From NCBI GenBank assembly GCA_028717105.1, contig JAQUOM010000014.1, positions 1-24,052 on the forward strand: a DNA stretch of 24,052 bases. The letters run 5' to 3'. The notes beneath the pieces were generated by a model, which ran no database searches, was not told where the DNA came from, and saw only the letters and a program-made list of their open reading frames with translations. Below are positions 15,054 to 22,754 of this stretch, in pieces (the stretch's first letter is position 1; every line of letters starts with the position of its first letter). This DNA is from Candidatus Omnitrophota bacterium. GTDB taxonomy: Bacteria > Omnitrophota > Gorgyraeia > Velamenicoccales > Velamenicoccaceae. The position numbers were made by a program, and so were the translations under genes.

Positions 15054-15080
15054 CTGTCTTCACCTCCTTCTTCATTAATT

Positions 15081-16541
15081 TTAATCTAAGACCAAAGAAT
15101 AACCGATCCTTGTCTTGTAATTTCCTGCCTTGGATTCCGCCCCCATCGTCAAACGGTATTCCACTTTCAGACGGGCGCTTGCGCCCGCCGGACCCGAAGA
15201 AAAAATCTTATTTTCGCCTTCCCTGACGGGAACAAATTCCTGCACGTAGGCTTTGGGCGTTTCATCCGACACCACGTCCTTGACCTTCATGACAAAACTA
15301 TCCCCGGAGACCTTTTCCCCCGACTCGCTGACCATCGGCGAGGAAACCATCTGAACGATCGTATAAGGTTTGCCGAGATTGGACTCGACAAAGATCTCGT
15401 TTTCAGAGCTCTTGGGCCCGCTCTTGTAACTGATGTTGCCGAACTCCAGCGCGACACCCTCCTGGTCCTGCGAATAGACGCGGATATCAAAGACGGGAGA
15501 AACATGAAATTCCACATCCAGCGTCTTGAGTTTCGGCTGCGCCGGGCCGGTCATTTGATCGACATCGATATAAAGGACCAGGCGCCCCCGGTAAAGGCCG
15601 TCCTTGGCGAGCCGGAAATCCTGGGTCGGCTTATAGGTGATCGTGATCTCGTCGGATGATCCGCGGGGATCCGATGCATAAATAAGCTGCCTCTGTCTTG
15701 CCCCTTTAAGCGTCGAGGCCGCACTGATCATGCCCTGGCGGCCGCCTTCATACAAAACCGCCACCTTATCTAAGTCGAAATTATATCCGTCGCTGGTCGT
15801 GACATCGCCGCCCTCAAGCGACTGATAAACACGGTAAGGCGCACCCAGGGGGCCGGCGACCTTAATGTTCACCTGAGGCCAGCTGCCCTCGACGCCTTCC
15901 CTGGTCACGTGCATGTCTTCTGTATCGATAACGATCCGGTCAGACCCCGTATTTGTGACGATGTCGGCCACGGTCGCCGACCCCGTTGTTAATTCCACGG
16001 AAATCTGGACATTGACCACGACCTGCGACATCGCCGCATCAACCGGGATCAGGATAAAAGCCATCCGGCCGTAATAAGAACCCGGGGCCTGGTTTTCTTT
16101 CGGCGTTATGGTATAAACAAGCTGAAAAGAATCATTTTCGCCCGTCGTATTTGACGTATAAACGAGGGTCTGCGCCTGTACAACAGGTTCTTCCTGACGG
16201 TAGATCAATGTCCCGCGGCTGTTGGACCCCTGCAATGCGTACATCTTGAATTGTTCCGGATCCAGCGGCTCTCCCTGGGGAGTCGCCAACGGCTGGAGCA
16301 ACTGCTGAAAAACACGATAGGCCTTGCCGGTATCGGAGTTGACCCGCAAGGTCAATTGCTTGACAAGCTTGAAATCCGAAGGTTCCACCCTGCCGAACCT
16401 TAAGTCAAAACCGCCGTCGATCTGCGTAACGGAGAGGTCAAAAACAGCCTGCACCTTGCCCGGAAAAACCAGCAATGCACCGGCAAAAACCATCAGCAAA
16501 AAAATGGCCCTCATGGAGGATTTTGTGTTTTTCTGAGGCAT
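15081..16541 (-). CDS. Exported triple-repeat adhesin or pilin-like protein
   Basis: A 486-residue protein from the ATG at 16541 (a TTG at 16547 would add two residues). The signal peptide ends near GKVQA (residue 32). Three modules of about 145 residues share a motif order: an FG strand (LRFGRV; LEFGNI in module 3), a G-x-x-Y strand (GKAYRVFQQL, GAPYRVYQSL, GKPYTIVQMV), a Y/F-x-S strand (LVYTSNTTG, LIYASDPRG, KIFSSGPAG), and a closing strand (GSYYGRMAFILI, GLYRGRLVLYID, GNYKTRIGYSLV). The pilin-like neighbour has the same order once, so all four units are probably related beta-sandwiches. It is the first gene of the operon, 31 nt from the predicted start site. A tip or multi-domain subunit is a plausible role. 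Confidence 0.65.
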   Translation of the reverse strand: MPQKNTKSSMRAIFLLMVFAGALLVFPGKVQAVFDLSVTQIDGGFDLRFGRVEPSDFKLVKQLTLRVNSDTGKAYRVFQQLLQPLATPQGEPLDPEQFKMYALQGSNSRGTLIYRQEEPVVQAQTLVYTSNTTGENDSFQLVYTITPKENQAPGSYYGRMAFILIPVDAAMSQVVVNVQISVELTTGSATVADIVTNTGSDRIVIDTEDMHVTREGVEGSWPQVNIKVAGPLGAPYRVYQSLEGGDVTTSDGYNFDLDKVAVLYEGGRQGMISAASTLKGARQRQLIYASDPRGSSDEITITYKPTQDFRLAKDGLYRGRLVLYIDVDQMTGPAQPKLKTLDVEFHVSPVFDIRVYSQDQEGVALEFGNISYKSGPKSSENEIFVESNLGKPYTIVQMVSSPMVSESGEKVSGDSFVMKVKDVVSDETPKAYVQEFVPVREGENKIFSSGPAGASARLKVEYRLTMGAESKAGNYKTRIGYSLVLD

Positions 16542-16577
16542 ATTCAATACTAATTTAAAACTTTTTAAAACTATTGC

Positions 16578-16608
16578 ATTATATTACCTTAAAAAATCAA
16601 TTTGTCAA
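16578..16608 (-). promoter_or_regulatory. Promoter of the adhesin-pilin-chaperone-usher operon
   Basis: A perfect TTGACA (16608-16603) is followed by TAATAT (16586-16581, spacing 16) and a perfect TATAAT (16583-16578, spacing 19). The -35 box contains the TGA stop of mtaB. The surface-structure operon therefore seems to have its own strong start separate from the upstream tRNA/rRNA modification genes. Confidence 0.7.
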
Positions 16609-17921
16609 GAAAGAGTTGCAGGCCCGCCAAGCGCAGGCAACAGACCTCTGTCCTCCCCTACAAAACCCCCAAAAACGCCTTCTTTCCTCAACCCCAGGAC
16701 CCTGACACGCCTGATCTGATTATGCAGGTGTTCCCGGCTATCGACATACACCTTAAAATACTCGGCACTATGCCCCGTCCACCATCCTTCTTCCCGTTGT
16801 TCACAAAGCACATCAACCAAAGAACCAACGCGTTCCTGAAGAAGGCCCTGCGCAACCTCCGAGGCGACCGTTCTCAAAACGTCCGCCCGTTCTTTGACGA
16901 CGCCCGGGGCCAATGGTTTGTATGCCGACGCGGCGGCCGTTCCTCTGCGGAGACTGAAAGGAAAAACATGAACCTTCAAAGGCCTGACCTGCCGCACAAA
17001 CGACAATGTCTGACGGAATTGCCGCTCCTCCTCGACGGGAAAACCGACGATCATATCACAAGTCACCGCCAGGTTCCTGACGGCCTTCCTGGCCTCATCG
17101 ACCAGGCGCAGATAATCAGCGGCACGCAAGCGCCTGTTCATGGCCGCCAAGACCTGATCGTCTCCGCTCTGAAAAGGGATGTGAAGATGCGGGCAGAGTT
17201 TATCCGAAACAGCCATAAGCCGGATCAAATCCTCTGAGACATCTCCTGCCTCGATAGAACTGAGGCGGATCCGCTCAAGCCCCTCCACCTTCTCTAAAGC
17301 CCTGATCAAATGAACCAGCGGCTGCTTGACGCCGGCCCTTTTTTTCCCGAAAGAACCGATATTGACGCCCGTAAGAACGATCTCCTTACGGCCGCTCTCC
17401 GCAAGGACTCGGGCATGCGCCAAGACATGCGCCGACCCCAAGCTCGTGGACGGCCCTCTCATCAAAGGGACAACGCAATAGCTGCAGCGGTTGTCGCAAC
17501 CGTCCTGGATTTTTAAAAAAGCCCTCGTACGGCCGCCGTGCCCGGCTGGCAGAACCACGCGCGTTTTCCGACGGGACTCAAACGTTTTGAGCCAGGAAAA
17601 AAACTGCCTTTTTTCTTTTTGTCCAAAAACTTTATCGATCCCCTCCGTCTTTTCTATCCACTTGCGTTCGTATCCCGGATAGCACCCGGTCACGACAACA
17701 CAGCCGTCAGGACGGCCTTCGCACCGGGCCGCTTGACGGATAAGCTGGCGCGATTTTCTTTCCGCACGGCCCGTGACGCAACAGGTATTTATGATGCGGA
17801 TATCCGCCGTCAAAAAATCGCGGGATTCGCTTAGACCAAATTCCAGGAGGCGCTGCCGGACGTCATCGGCCTCGCATTGGTTGACTTTACATCCAAGAGT
17901 CTTAATACAAAAAGATTTCAT
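16605..17921 (-). CDS. mtaB: tRNA t6A methylthiotransferase
   Basis: A 438-residue radical SAM methylthiotransferase that converts t6A37 to ms2t6A37 in tRNAs reading ANN codons. The UPF0004 domain has KTLGCKVNQCEAD, INTCCVTG and VTGCYPG, giving cluster cysteines C11, C47 and C80. The radical SAM core has DGCDNRCSYCVVP (C142, C146, C149) followed by RGPSTSLG, LTGVNIGSFG, and PHLHIPFQSGDD. A TRAM-like C-terminal domain follows. The CKVNQ-E and CSYC motifs separate MtaB from MiaB and RimO. It starts 21 nt after rsmE. Its stop codon overlaps the next operon's -35 box. Confidence 0.93.
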   Translation of the reverse strand: MKSFCIKTLGCKVNQCEADDVRQRLLEFGLSESRDFLTADIRIINTCCVTGRAERKSRQLIRQAARCEGRPDGCVVVTGCYPGYERKWIEKTEGIDKVFGQKEKRQFFSWLKTFESRRKTRVVLPAGHGGRTRAFLKIQDGCDNRCSYCVVPLMRGPSTSLGSAHVLAHARVLAESGRKEIVLTGVNIGSFGKKRAGVKQPLVHLIRALEKVEGLERIRLSSIEAGDVSEDLIRLMAVSDKLCPHLHIPFQSGDDQVLAAMNRRLRAADYLRLVDEARKAVRNLAVTCDMIVGFPVEEERQFRQTLSFVRQVRPLKVHVFPFSLRRGTAAASAYKPLAPGVVKERADVLRTVASEVAQGLLQERVGSLVDVLCEQREEGWWTGHSAEYFKVYVDSREHLHNQIRRVRVLGLRKEGVFGGFVGEDRGLLPALGGPATLS

Positions 17922-17942
17922 GATAGGAAGGAAAAAGGCCTC

Positions 17943-18698
17943 TCAAGAACGGCCCAATTGGATCCTGATAAAAGCAGCAACGCTGATCGCGGCCGTATCC
18001 ACCCTCAACACGGAATCGCCAAGGCTAACCCCTTGAAAACCTGCGCGGAGGGCCGCATCGACCTCTGCGGGAGAAAAATCCCCTTCGGGTCCGATGCAGG
18101 CCAGGATCCGCCCACCGGAAAAACGTGAAAAAATATCTTTTAAGGCAACGCTGTTGCTCGAAAGATTGGGCAACAAACGCAGATCATAAGACCCCGCGCG
18201 TTCTTTCAACAGGACGTCAAATTCCACGGGTTCCTGGAGACACGGTAAAAAAAGGGCACCGCTCTGTTTGGCCGCCGCGTCCATGACGCGGCGATAACGT
18301 TCCATTTTATGATGGACGCGCGCGCCCGTCACAAGCGTCCTTTCGGTGATCAATGGAATGATCTCATCAACCCCCAGCTGTGTCGCCTTATCAACAACTT
18401 CTTCAAACCGCGTGCTTTTCGGCACGGCGACCGCCAAAGCCAAGCGCCAAAGCGACTGTTCCCTTACCTTCTCAGCCAGGGTCTCTTTGATCTTCATTGA
18501 TGCGCACCGGGCATCCGCCCCTTCCAACACCGCCACATAAGCGCGGCCTTCCCCATCGCTGATAAAAACATGCTCCCCGGGCCGAACTCGCAAAACTTTT
18601 GTCAGATGACGCACGTCGTCACGGTCCGTCACCCGGATCATCCCGCCCCCGATATTCTCTTTCGGCACGTAAAATCTGTTCATGAAGCCTGGCGTCAT
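17943..18698 (-). CDS. rsmE: 16S rRNA m3U1498 methyltransferase
   Basis: A 251-residue SPOUT methyltransferase. The N-terminal PUA-like domain includes MNRFYVP, HLTKVLRVRPGEHVFISDGEG; the C-terminal trefoil-knot domain has KSTRFEEVVDKATQLGVDEIIPL, ACIGPEGDFSPAEVD and GVSLGDSVLRVDTAAI, the AdoMet-binding knot. These are signatures of RsmE, which methylates N3 of U1498 in 16S rRNA. GGGGAG 5 nt upstream supports the first ATG, five residues before MNRFYV. Together with mtaB it forms a small RNA-modification pair. Confidence 0.95.
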   Translation of the reverse strand: MTPGFMNRFYVPKENIGGGMIRVTDRDDVRHLTKVLRVRPGEHVFISDGEGRAYVAVLEGADARCASMKIKETLAEKVREQSLWRLALAVAVPKSTRFEEVVDKATQLGVDEIIPLITERTLVTGARVHHKMERYRRVMDAAAKQSGALFLPCLQEPVEFDVLLKERAGSYDLRLLPNLSSNSVALKDIFSRFSGGRILACIGPEGDFSPAEVDAALRAGFQGVSLGDSVLRVDTAAISVAAFIRIQLGRS

Positions 18699-18758
18699 GG
18701 CTCTCCCCGGACCCGAAAGAAAGCCCGTAATGGATCTCCCCGTACTATAAGCTATCGG

Positions 18759-18810
18759 GGCTTTTTCCCTTGCACCCGGTCCCGTAAAACGGGACGGGGA
18801 GGAAAAAGCC
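18759..18810. terminator. Nested inverted repeat between the DsbD-like gene and rsmE
   Basis: Outer arms GGCTTTTTCC (18759-18768) and GGAAAAAGCC (18801-18810) enclose an inner hairpin GTCCCGT-AAA-ACGGGAC (18779-18795). The T/A runs lie in the outer arms. It follows the DsbD-like gene by 20 nt and could end that transcript, but the lack of a free T-tract makes the terminator call uncertain. Confidence 0.5.
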
Positions 18811-18830
18811 TAAAGATTTCTGCGTCTCGA

Positions 18831-19484
18831 TTAAAATATCCGCATGAGATTGATACCCATAAAAATCAGGATCCCGCAGCAGAGGACCCTTAAGACCAAA
18901 AACCAAAACTCAAACCGCCGCGAGAACTTGGCCAGCCACCCCGCCGCTGCGCAAAAAAGAACCATAGGGCTGACCGCCGTCCCCAATCCGAAGGCTGACA
19001 TATAAAGGAGCCCTTTGAACCACGAGTCCGAAGTCAGCGTGACATAACCCAGGACAGCGAACAATGGCAGGCAAGGAGATAAAGAAACAATGATGGAAAA
19101 AACAATCGCGTCGCGCACCCCGCCTTCCAGGTGTTTTCTTGCCCAGGGCGGACAAGAACGCCCGACAGGCATTTTCTGTACCAAAAGCAATAAGCCCAGA
19201 ACGACAAGAAAAACTCCAAAAGCAACAAAGACCCACTTGAACCACGAGCTGTCAAAAAAATTCCGCACCACCCAATCGCCCAACAGGCCTGCCAGAATGC
19301 CAAAAACGCCATAAACGACGATCCTGGTCAATGAAAAAACGAAATAAATCTTCAACCCCTGCCCGGGACCGTTCTGTGTCGCAGAAATATAGGACAAGAG
19401 GAGCGGACCGCAGCTCAACAGGCATGGTCCGTATCCAAGAATAAGACCCGTTAAAAAAAGACTCCAAACGATCCTCAATGTCAT
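18831..19484 (-). CDS. DsbD/CcdA-like transmembrane protein
   Basis: A membrane protein of 217 residues from the ATG at 19484. A TTG at 19493 would overlap the upstream stop by 4 nt and add three residues. It has about six hydrophobic segments. The first carries YGPCLLSCGPLLLSYI and the fourth SLSPCLPLFAVLGY, the paired Pro-Cys sites typical of the DsbD/CcdA (DsbD_2, TauE-like) superfamily that passes reducing equivalents across the inner membrane. Some relatives are annotated as sulfite exporters or ArsG-type permeases, so the substrate is open. It follows the Memo-AMMECR1 gene directly, suggesting a common unit in which it might supply electrons to exported partners. Confidence 0.75.
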   Translation of the reverse strand: MTLRIVWSLFLTGLILGYGPCLLSCGPLLLSYISATQNGPGQGLKIYFVFSLTRIVVYGVFGILAGLLGDWVVRNFFDSSWFKWVFVAFGVFLVVLGLLLLVQKMPVGRSCPPWARKHLEGGVRDAIVFSIIVSLSPCLPLFAVLGYVTLTSDSWFKGLLYMSAFGLGTAVSPMVLFCAAAGWLAKFSRRFEFWFLVLRVLCCGILIFMGINLMRIF

Positions 19485-19489
19485 AAAAA

Positions 19490-21145
19490 TCAATGCCCGT
19501 TATCTTCCTCCGAAAACACATCGGCCTGGAAGGTGTAAAATTTTGTCTGCGGATCTTTATAGCTGTCAGCGGGCAACCCCGCTTTCTGCCAGCAAAGCTG
19601 GGACAAAAATGTTTCCAGGTCCCAGCCCGTCTCGGTTGCAACCTGCGGCAGAAACACCCCTGAAGAAAACCCCTTGCGGACAATAACGCCATCCGTGCCC
19701 AGGCGGATCTGCCTCCAGTCATCAATCAGCTGCGGCTCGGAAAGCACGGATATCTCTATCGTCACATCCTTAAGTTCGCCGGGCCTGAGGGGAGAAAAAC
19801 GATAATCATGCGTGGCCGACTCGATCGCCATGTTCCGCACCGTCTTACACAGCGGCTCCTCGGAGACAAAGGTCCCGATACATCCCCGCAAATTTCCATT
19901 TTCCCGCAAGGTCACAAAACACCCGCGCTTCACGTTGAGGCCGGAGGAGGATTCTTTGGATTCCGGCATGGCGTCTCCGGCGGCATGTGCTGCAATCGCT
20001 TGTCTGGCAATCTCCAAAAGCCTTTTTTTATCCTGCCCCGTCAGCATATCTTCTCCTCTCTCCCGCAGCCCTGGCCCGGACGCGCTTAACGCAGAATCCG
20101 CAGACCGAGCCCCTTGCGTTCTCGCCGCGACAGCGCTCACATAGCCAACGACCCGGTCCTTATCTCCGGCGGTATCGCCGGAATTGGCATACTTCAAGAC
20201 AGACAACTCCGAAACACCGGCAGCTCTGGCATATTCCATCGCCGCCACCAGCGGACGAACACCGCAAACATTCCAACCCGTGTGGGCCACCGCGTCCCAA
20301 AGCCCCCGCGTATCGAACGCCTTTAAAAAAGCGATAGTGTGCTCGTCAAGCCCCCGGGCCTCCTGATAGCCCTTATAATGTGACAAGTCCGTGCTTGCCA
20401 CCACCAGCATCCGCCGGTCCGAAGAAATCGCTGTCAGCAGCGACGCAAGCCGAAGGCAATCATCATAGCTCATCTGACCTGTCAACACGGGAAGAATTTT
20501 AAAACCCGGCTCCAGGACGGTTTGCAGAAACGGGATCTCCACTTCAAGAGAATGTTCGCGCTCGAAGTATTGCGGCGCTTCGCTCACGAACCCCTTAGCT
20601 GATTCCAAAAGGCCCTCGGCCGCCGCGGTGTCAACCGCCAGCCCTCCTAACGGCGTACGAAATTCCCCTGTTTTATAGACAGCGACGCCATGAAAAGAAA
20701 AATAATGGCTCGTCGCCAGGATAACCACTGTCTCATAAGAGGCACCGGCCACGGCCTGGAAGGCATAGGCGGCTACGGGACCGGAATAAACATACCCGGC
20801 ATGCGGCACGATGAGAACGACGGGATCGCCTCCGGGGTCTACCCTTCCGGCCTGGTCAAGGTACCAACGGATCGACGAAGAGAGCTCGTCCGCATCTGCC
20901 GGATAAAAGGTCCCGGCAACATTGGGCTCTTTGACATCTTTTGCAAAAACAATCAAGGGAACAACCAGGCTCCAGGAAACAACAGCAAAACAATAACCAA
21001 AAACCAGACTCCACCGTCCGCACAACCGCTTCCCGTGCCGCCGCCCCTTTTGACCTTTGGACATGGAAGAGGGATGTTTGTTTGGAATCTGCATCCTGCC
21101 TGCCTCACCGGCAGGCAGGGTTATCGGTGATTTAACGCCGCTCAT
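19490..21145 (-). CDS. AmmeMemoRadiSam proteins B and A fused (Memo + AMMECR1)
   Basis: A 551-residue fusion. Residues 74-330 are Memo-like: VPHAGYVYSGPVAAYAF, LATSHYF, EREHSLEVEIPFLQ, STDLSHYKGYQEA and NVCGVRPLVAAM, with His, His and Cys in the Memo metal site. Residues about 355-545 are AMMECR1-like, with signature RGCFVTLRENGNLRGCIGTF, then SATHDYRFSPL and FLPQVATETGWD. Before them is a basic stretch and one hydrophobic segment (46-67) ending VFAKD, a late signal peptide or anchor. The ATG at 21145 overlaps the radical SAM stop as ATGA with GGGAGAGA upstream. A CCTGCC palindrome lies in the N-terminal coding part. Biological role of this triad is poorly known; dioxygenase-like activity has been proposed for Memo. 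Confidence 0.9.
   Translation of the reverse strand: MSGVKSPITLPAGEAGRMQIPNKHPSSMSKGQKGRRHGKRLCGRWSLVFGYCFAVVSWSLVVPLIVFAKDVKEPNVAGTFYPADADELSSSIRWYLDQAGRVDPGGDPVVLIVPHAGYVYSGPVAAYAFQAVAGASYETVVILATSHYFSFHGVAVYKTGEFRTPLGGLAVDTAAAEGLLESAKGFVSEAPQYFEREHSLEVEIPFLQTVLEPGFKILPVLTGQMSYDDCLRLASLLTAISSDRRMLVVASTDLSHYKGYQEARGLDEHTIAFLKAFDTRGLWDAVAHTGWNVCGVRPLVAAMEYARAAGVSELSVLKYANSGDTAGDKDRVVGYVSAVAARTQGARSADSALSASGPGLRERGEDMLTGQDKKRLLEIARQAIAAHAAGDAMPESKESSSGLNVKRGCFVTLRENGNLRGCIGTFVSEEPLCKTVRNMAIESATHDYRFSPLRPGELKDVTIEISVLSEPQLIDDWRQIRLGTDGVIVRKGFSSGVFLPQVATETGWDLETFLSQLCWQKAGLPADSYKDPQTKFYTFQADVFSEEDNGH
21095..21119. repeat. 10-bp palindrome inside the Memo-AMMECR1 gene
   Basis: CCTGCCTGCC (21095-21104) and GGCAGGCAGG (21110-21119) are perfect inverted arms around TCACC. 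They encode LPAGEAGR of the poorly conserved N-terminus. A shorter relative is at 10313-10328, so this may be a dispersed element that entered the gene in frame. Confidence 0.6.
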
Positions 21146-22248
21146 TCTCTCTCCCATACGCCGTCGATATCAGCCCCGCAAAACGCGCACCGGCCTTCAA
21201 TAACGTGAAGAGCCGTAACGACATACCCGGCCCGATCCACCACCTTGGCCTTGCATTGCGGGCAAAATGTATCCTCGCCTTCAACGCCGCCGACATTTCC
21301 TATGTAAACGTATTTCAACCCGGCATCCAGGGCGATTTGCCTGGCTTGCTGCAGATGCGAGACGGGTGTCGGAGACAAATGCACAAGCTTATGCATGGGC
21401 CAAAACCGCGAAAGATGGAGAGGTGTCCGGGCACCCAGGTTATCCCTGATCCAGAGGCACATCTTCCTCGTCTCTTCAGGGTCATCGTTCACCCCGGGAA
21501 TCAAGAGATGCGTGATCTCAAGCCAGACCCCCTGTTCTCTTAAGATCTTGAGCGTCCGCAACACGTCTTCAAGGCCCCCCAGCGTCATCTCGGAATAAAA
21601 ACGGTCGTTAAACCCTTTAAGGTCGATGTTGGCCGCATCAAGATAAGGACAAAGCTGACGCAGGGGCTCTTCGTTGATATAACCGGCGGAATGCATCACA
21701 TTCTTGATCCCCGCGGTGCGCGCCAGACGCGCTATCTCAAACATATATTCATAATAAATCGTCGGCTCCGTATAGGTGTAGGCAATAACCCTTGCGCCGC
21801 TGGCCTTGACCTTTTCGACGACTTCCTCGGGGGTTAACGCCACGGCCGCCACGTCCTCAGGCGATGCCTGGGAAATCTGCCAGTTCTGGCAGAACTTGCA
21901 CTTCAGGTTGCAGCCGACCGTCGCCAGCGAGAATGCATTAGAACCGGGGAAAAAATGAAACAGCGGTTTCTTTTCAATCGGGTCTATGTGCAGAGAACAA
22001 GGTTGCCCGTAAACAAGGCTGTAGAGGCGGCCCTTCCTGTTTTCCCGGACGCCGCAAAAACCTCTGCTGCCTTCGGAAATCGTGCAACGGCGCGGACAAA
22101 GGACACATTGAACGGACCCGTTCTCAAGACGGTGATAGAAAGAAGCCTCATGAGGAGCGCTCTTCGACGGCTCGACGGCCAGGGTTGAAAAAGCGACGAT
22201 AGCTGGAAAACACAGAAAAAAAATATAGGCGTAAAGGCGGGATTTCAT
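21142..22248 (-). CDS. amrS: AmmeMemoRadiSam system radical SAM enzyme, with N-terminal hydrophobic segment
   Basis: The 368-residue product has a hydrophobic N-terminus (residues 5-24, LYAYIFFLCFPAIVAF) like a signal peptide or anchor, odd for a radical SAM enzyme. Next come CVLCPRRC and GFCGVRENRKGRLYSLVYG (C48, C51, C55, C65), then the AdoMet cluster motif CNLKCKFCQNWQIS (C113, C117, C120), IAYTYTEPTIYYEYM, and KGFNDRFYSEM. Two C-terminal CxxC pairs (329/332, 354/357) end the protein. All are typical of AmrS, a PFL-activase-like family member found with Memo and AMMECR1. The start at 22248 gives the normal N-terminus; the open frame extends upstream into repeats. No clear ribosome binding site is visible. 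Confidence 0.88.
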   Translation of the reverse strand: MKSRLYAYIFFLCFPAIVAFSTLAVEPSKSAPHEASFYHRLENGSVQCVLCPRRCTISEGSRGFCGVRENRKGRLYSLVYGQPCSLHIDPIEKKPLFHFFPGSNAFSLATVGCNLKCKFCQNWQISQASPEDVAAVALTPEEVVEKVKASGARVIAYTYTEPTIYYEYMFEIARLARTAGIKNVMHSAGYINEEPLRQLCPYLDAANIDLKGFNDRFYSEMTLGGLEDVLRTLKILREQGVWLEITHLLIPGVNDDPEETRKMCLWIRDNLGARTPLHLSRFWPMHKLVHLSPTPVSHLQQARQIALDAGLKYVYIGNVGGVEGEDTFCPQCKAKVVDRAGYVVTALHVIEGRCAFCGADIDGVWERE

Positions 22249-22469
22249 GGCGTGACGGCGTTTCGGTTTACTAAAACCAGCTATGACGCTGTGACCATGG
22301 ATCTCGCGCCGCACGGCGGCAAAACCATACGGCGAATTTCGCATTCCTGCCCGCCCGGCCTTTGGCCAAGCAGGCGAAATTTTTTTGCTCTGCCGCAAAA
22401 TACACTGGGTGGTGGCGCCGAAACCAGTGGCTTCGGCATCCACCTTTTGCCGCCGGAGGCGGCAAAATG
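22249..22469. other. Non-coding region with palindromes upstream of amrS
   Basis: No supported gene. It contains AATTTCGC (22335-22342) and GCGAAATT (22374-22381) flanking smaller CCTGC/GCAGG and GGCC pairs, GCCGAA/TTCGGC near 22420, and a perfect TTTTGCCGCC-GGA-GGCGGCAAAA hairpin at 22445-22467. The last abuts the first tRNA-derived repeat. The region looks like a pile-up of dispersed palindromic elements. Confidence 0.55.
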
Positions 22470-22680
22470 GTGGAGCAGAGGAGATTTTCCCGACGTGCCC
22501 TTTCATTTGCTGTCGGGATCCCGTCATCATTTATTTCAAATGACGGGAGAACTCCTCCATCGAATCCCATCTTGAAAATCAGTGGAGCAGATGGGATTCT
22601 CCCGCCAGTCAATCTTCCTGCGGGCGGGATCCCGCCCCTATGCAATCTTCAAGGCGGGAGAACCCAAATAAGTAAATATG
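22470..22680 (-). repeat. Two degenerate tandem repeats derived from the tRNA-Ala 3' end
   Basis: The last bases of the tRNA gene read GTGGAGCAG on the plus strand at 22681-22689. The same nonamer recurs at 22470-22478 and 22582-22590, each followed by a relative of the T-arm (AGGAGATTTTCCCG and ATGGGATTCTCCCG, versus AGGAGATTTGAACTCCCG in the tRNA). Each unit (112 and 99 bp) then has CGGGATCCCG (22514-22523 and 22625-22634) and a later CGGGAGAA. In tRNA sense they lie directly downstream of the intact gene. This resembles in design the rtT repeats behind E. coli tyrT, which also carry the tRNA 3' end. Confidence 0.7.
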
Positions 22681-22754
22681 GTGGAGCAGAGGAGATTTGA
22701 ACTCCCGACCCCCACGTTGCGAACGTGATGCTCTCCCAGCTGAGCTACTGCCCC
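22679..22754 (-). tRNA. tRNA-Ala, anticodon CGC
   Basis: A complete 76-nt cloverleaf with encoded CCA. The acceptor arm GGGGCAG pairs with CTGCTCC and contains the G3-U70 pair, the AlaRS identity element. The D-arm reads GCTCAGCTGGGAGAGC. The anticodon stem TCACG/CGTGG encloses loop TTCGCAA, so the anticodon is CGC and reads GCG codons. The T-arm is CGGGAGTTCAAATCTCCT-like with a slightly imperfect stem. The 5' end abuts a 10-bp hairpin and the 3' side leads into the repeats described above. Confidence 0.95.

Noticed and set aside
22249..22645. Upstream extension of the amrS frame to 22530 and an overlapping 124-codon frame
   Set aside because: These stretches run through palindromes and tRNA-derived repeats; the homologous part of AmrS and a normal start begin at 22248.
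22470..22680. Possible CRISPR array near the tRNA
   Set aside because: The repeated words lie in only two degenerate units about 100 bp long and match the tRNA end; there are no uniform repeats, spacers or cas genes.
22679..22754. Integrated mobile element or att site at the tRNA gene
   Set aside because: The tRNA 3' end is repeated, but no integrase, phage or plasmid gene lies nearby, so integration remains only one possible origin of the repeats.
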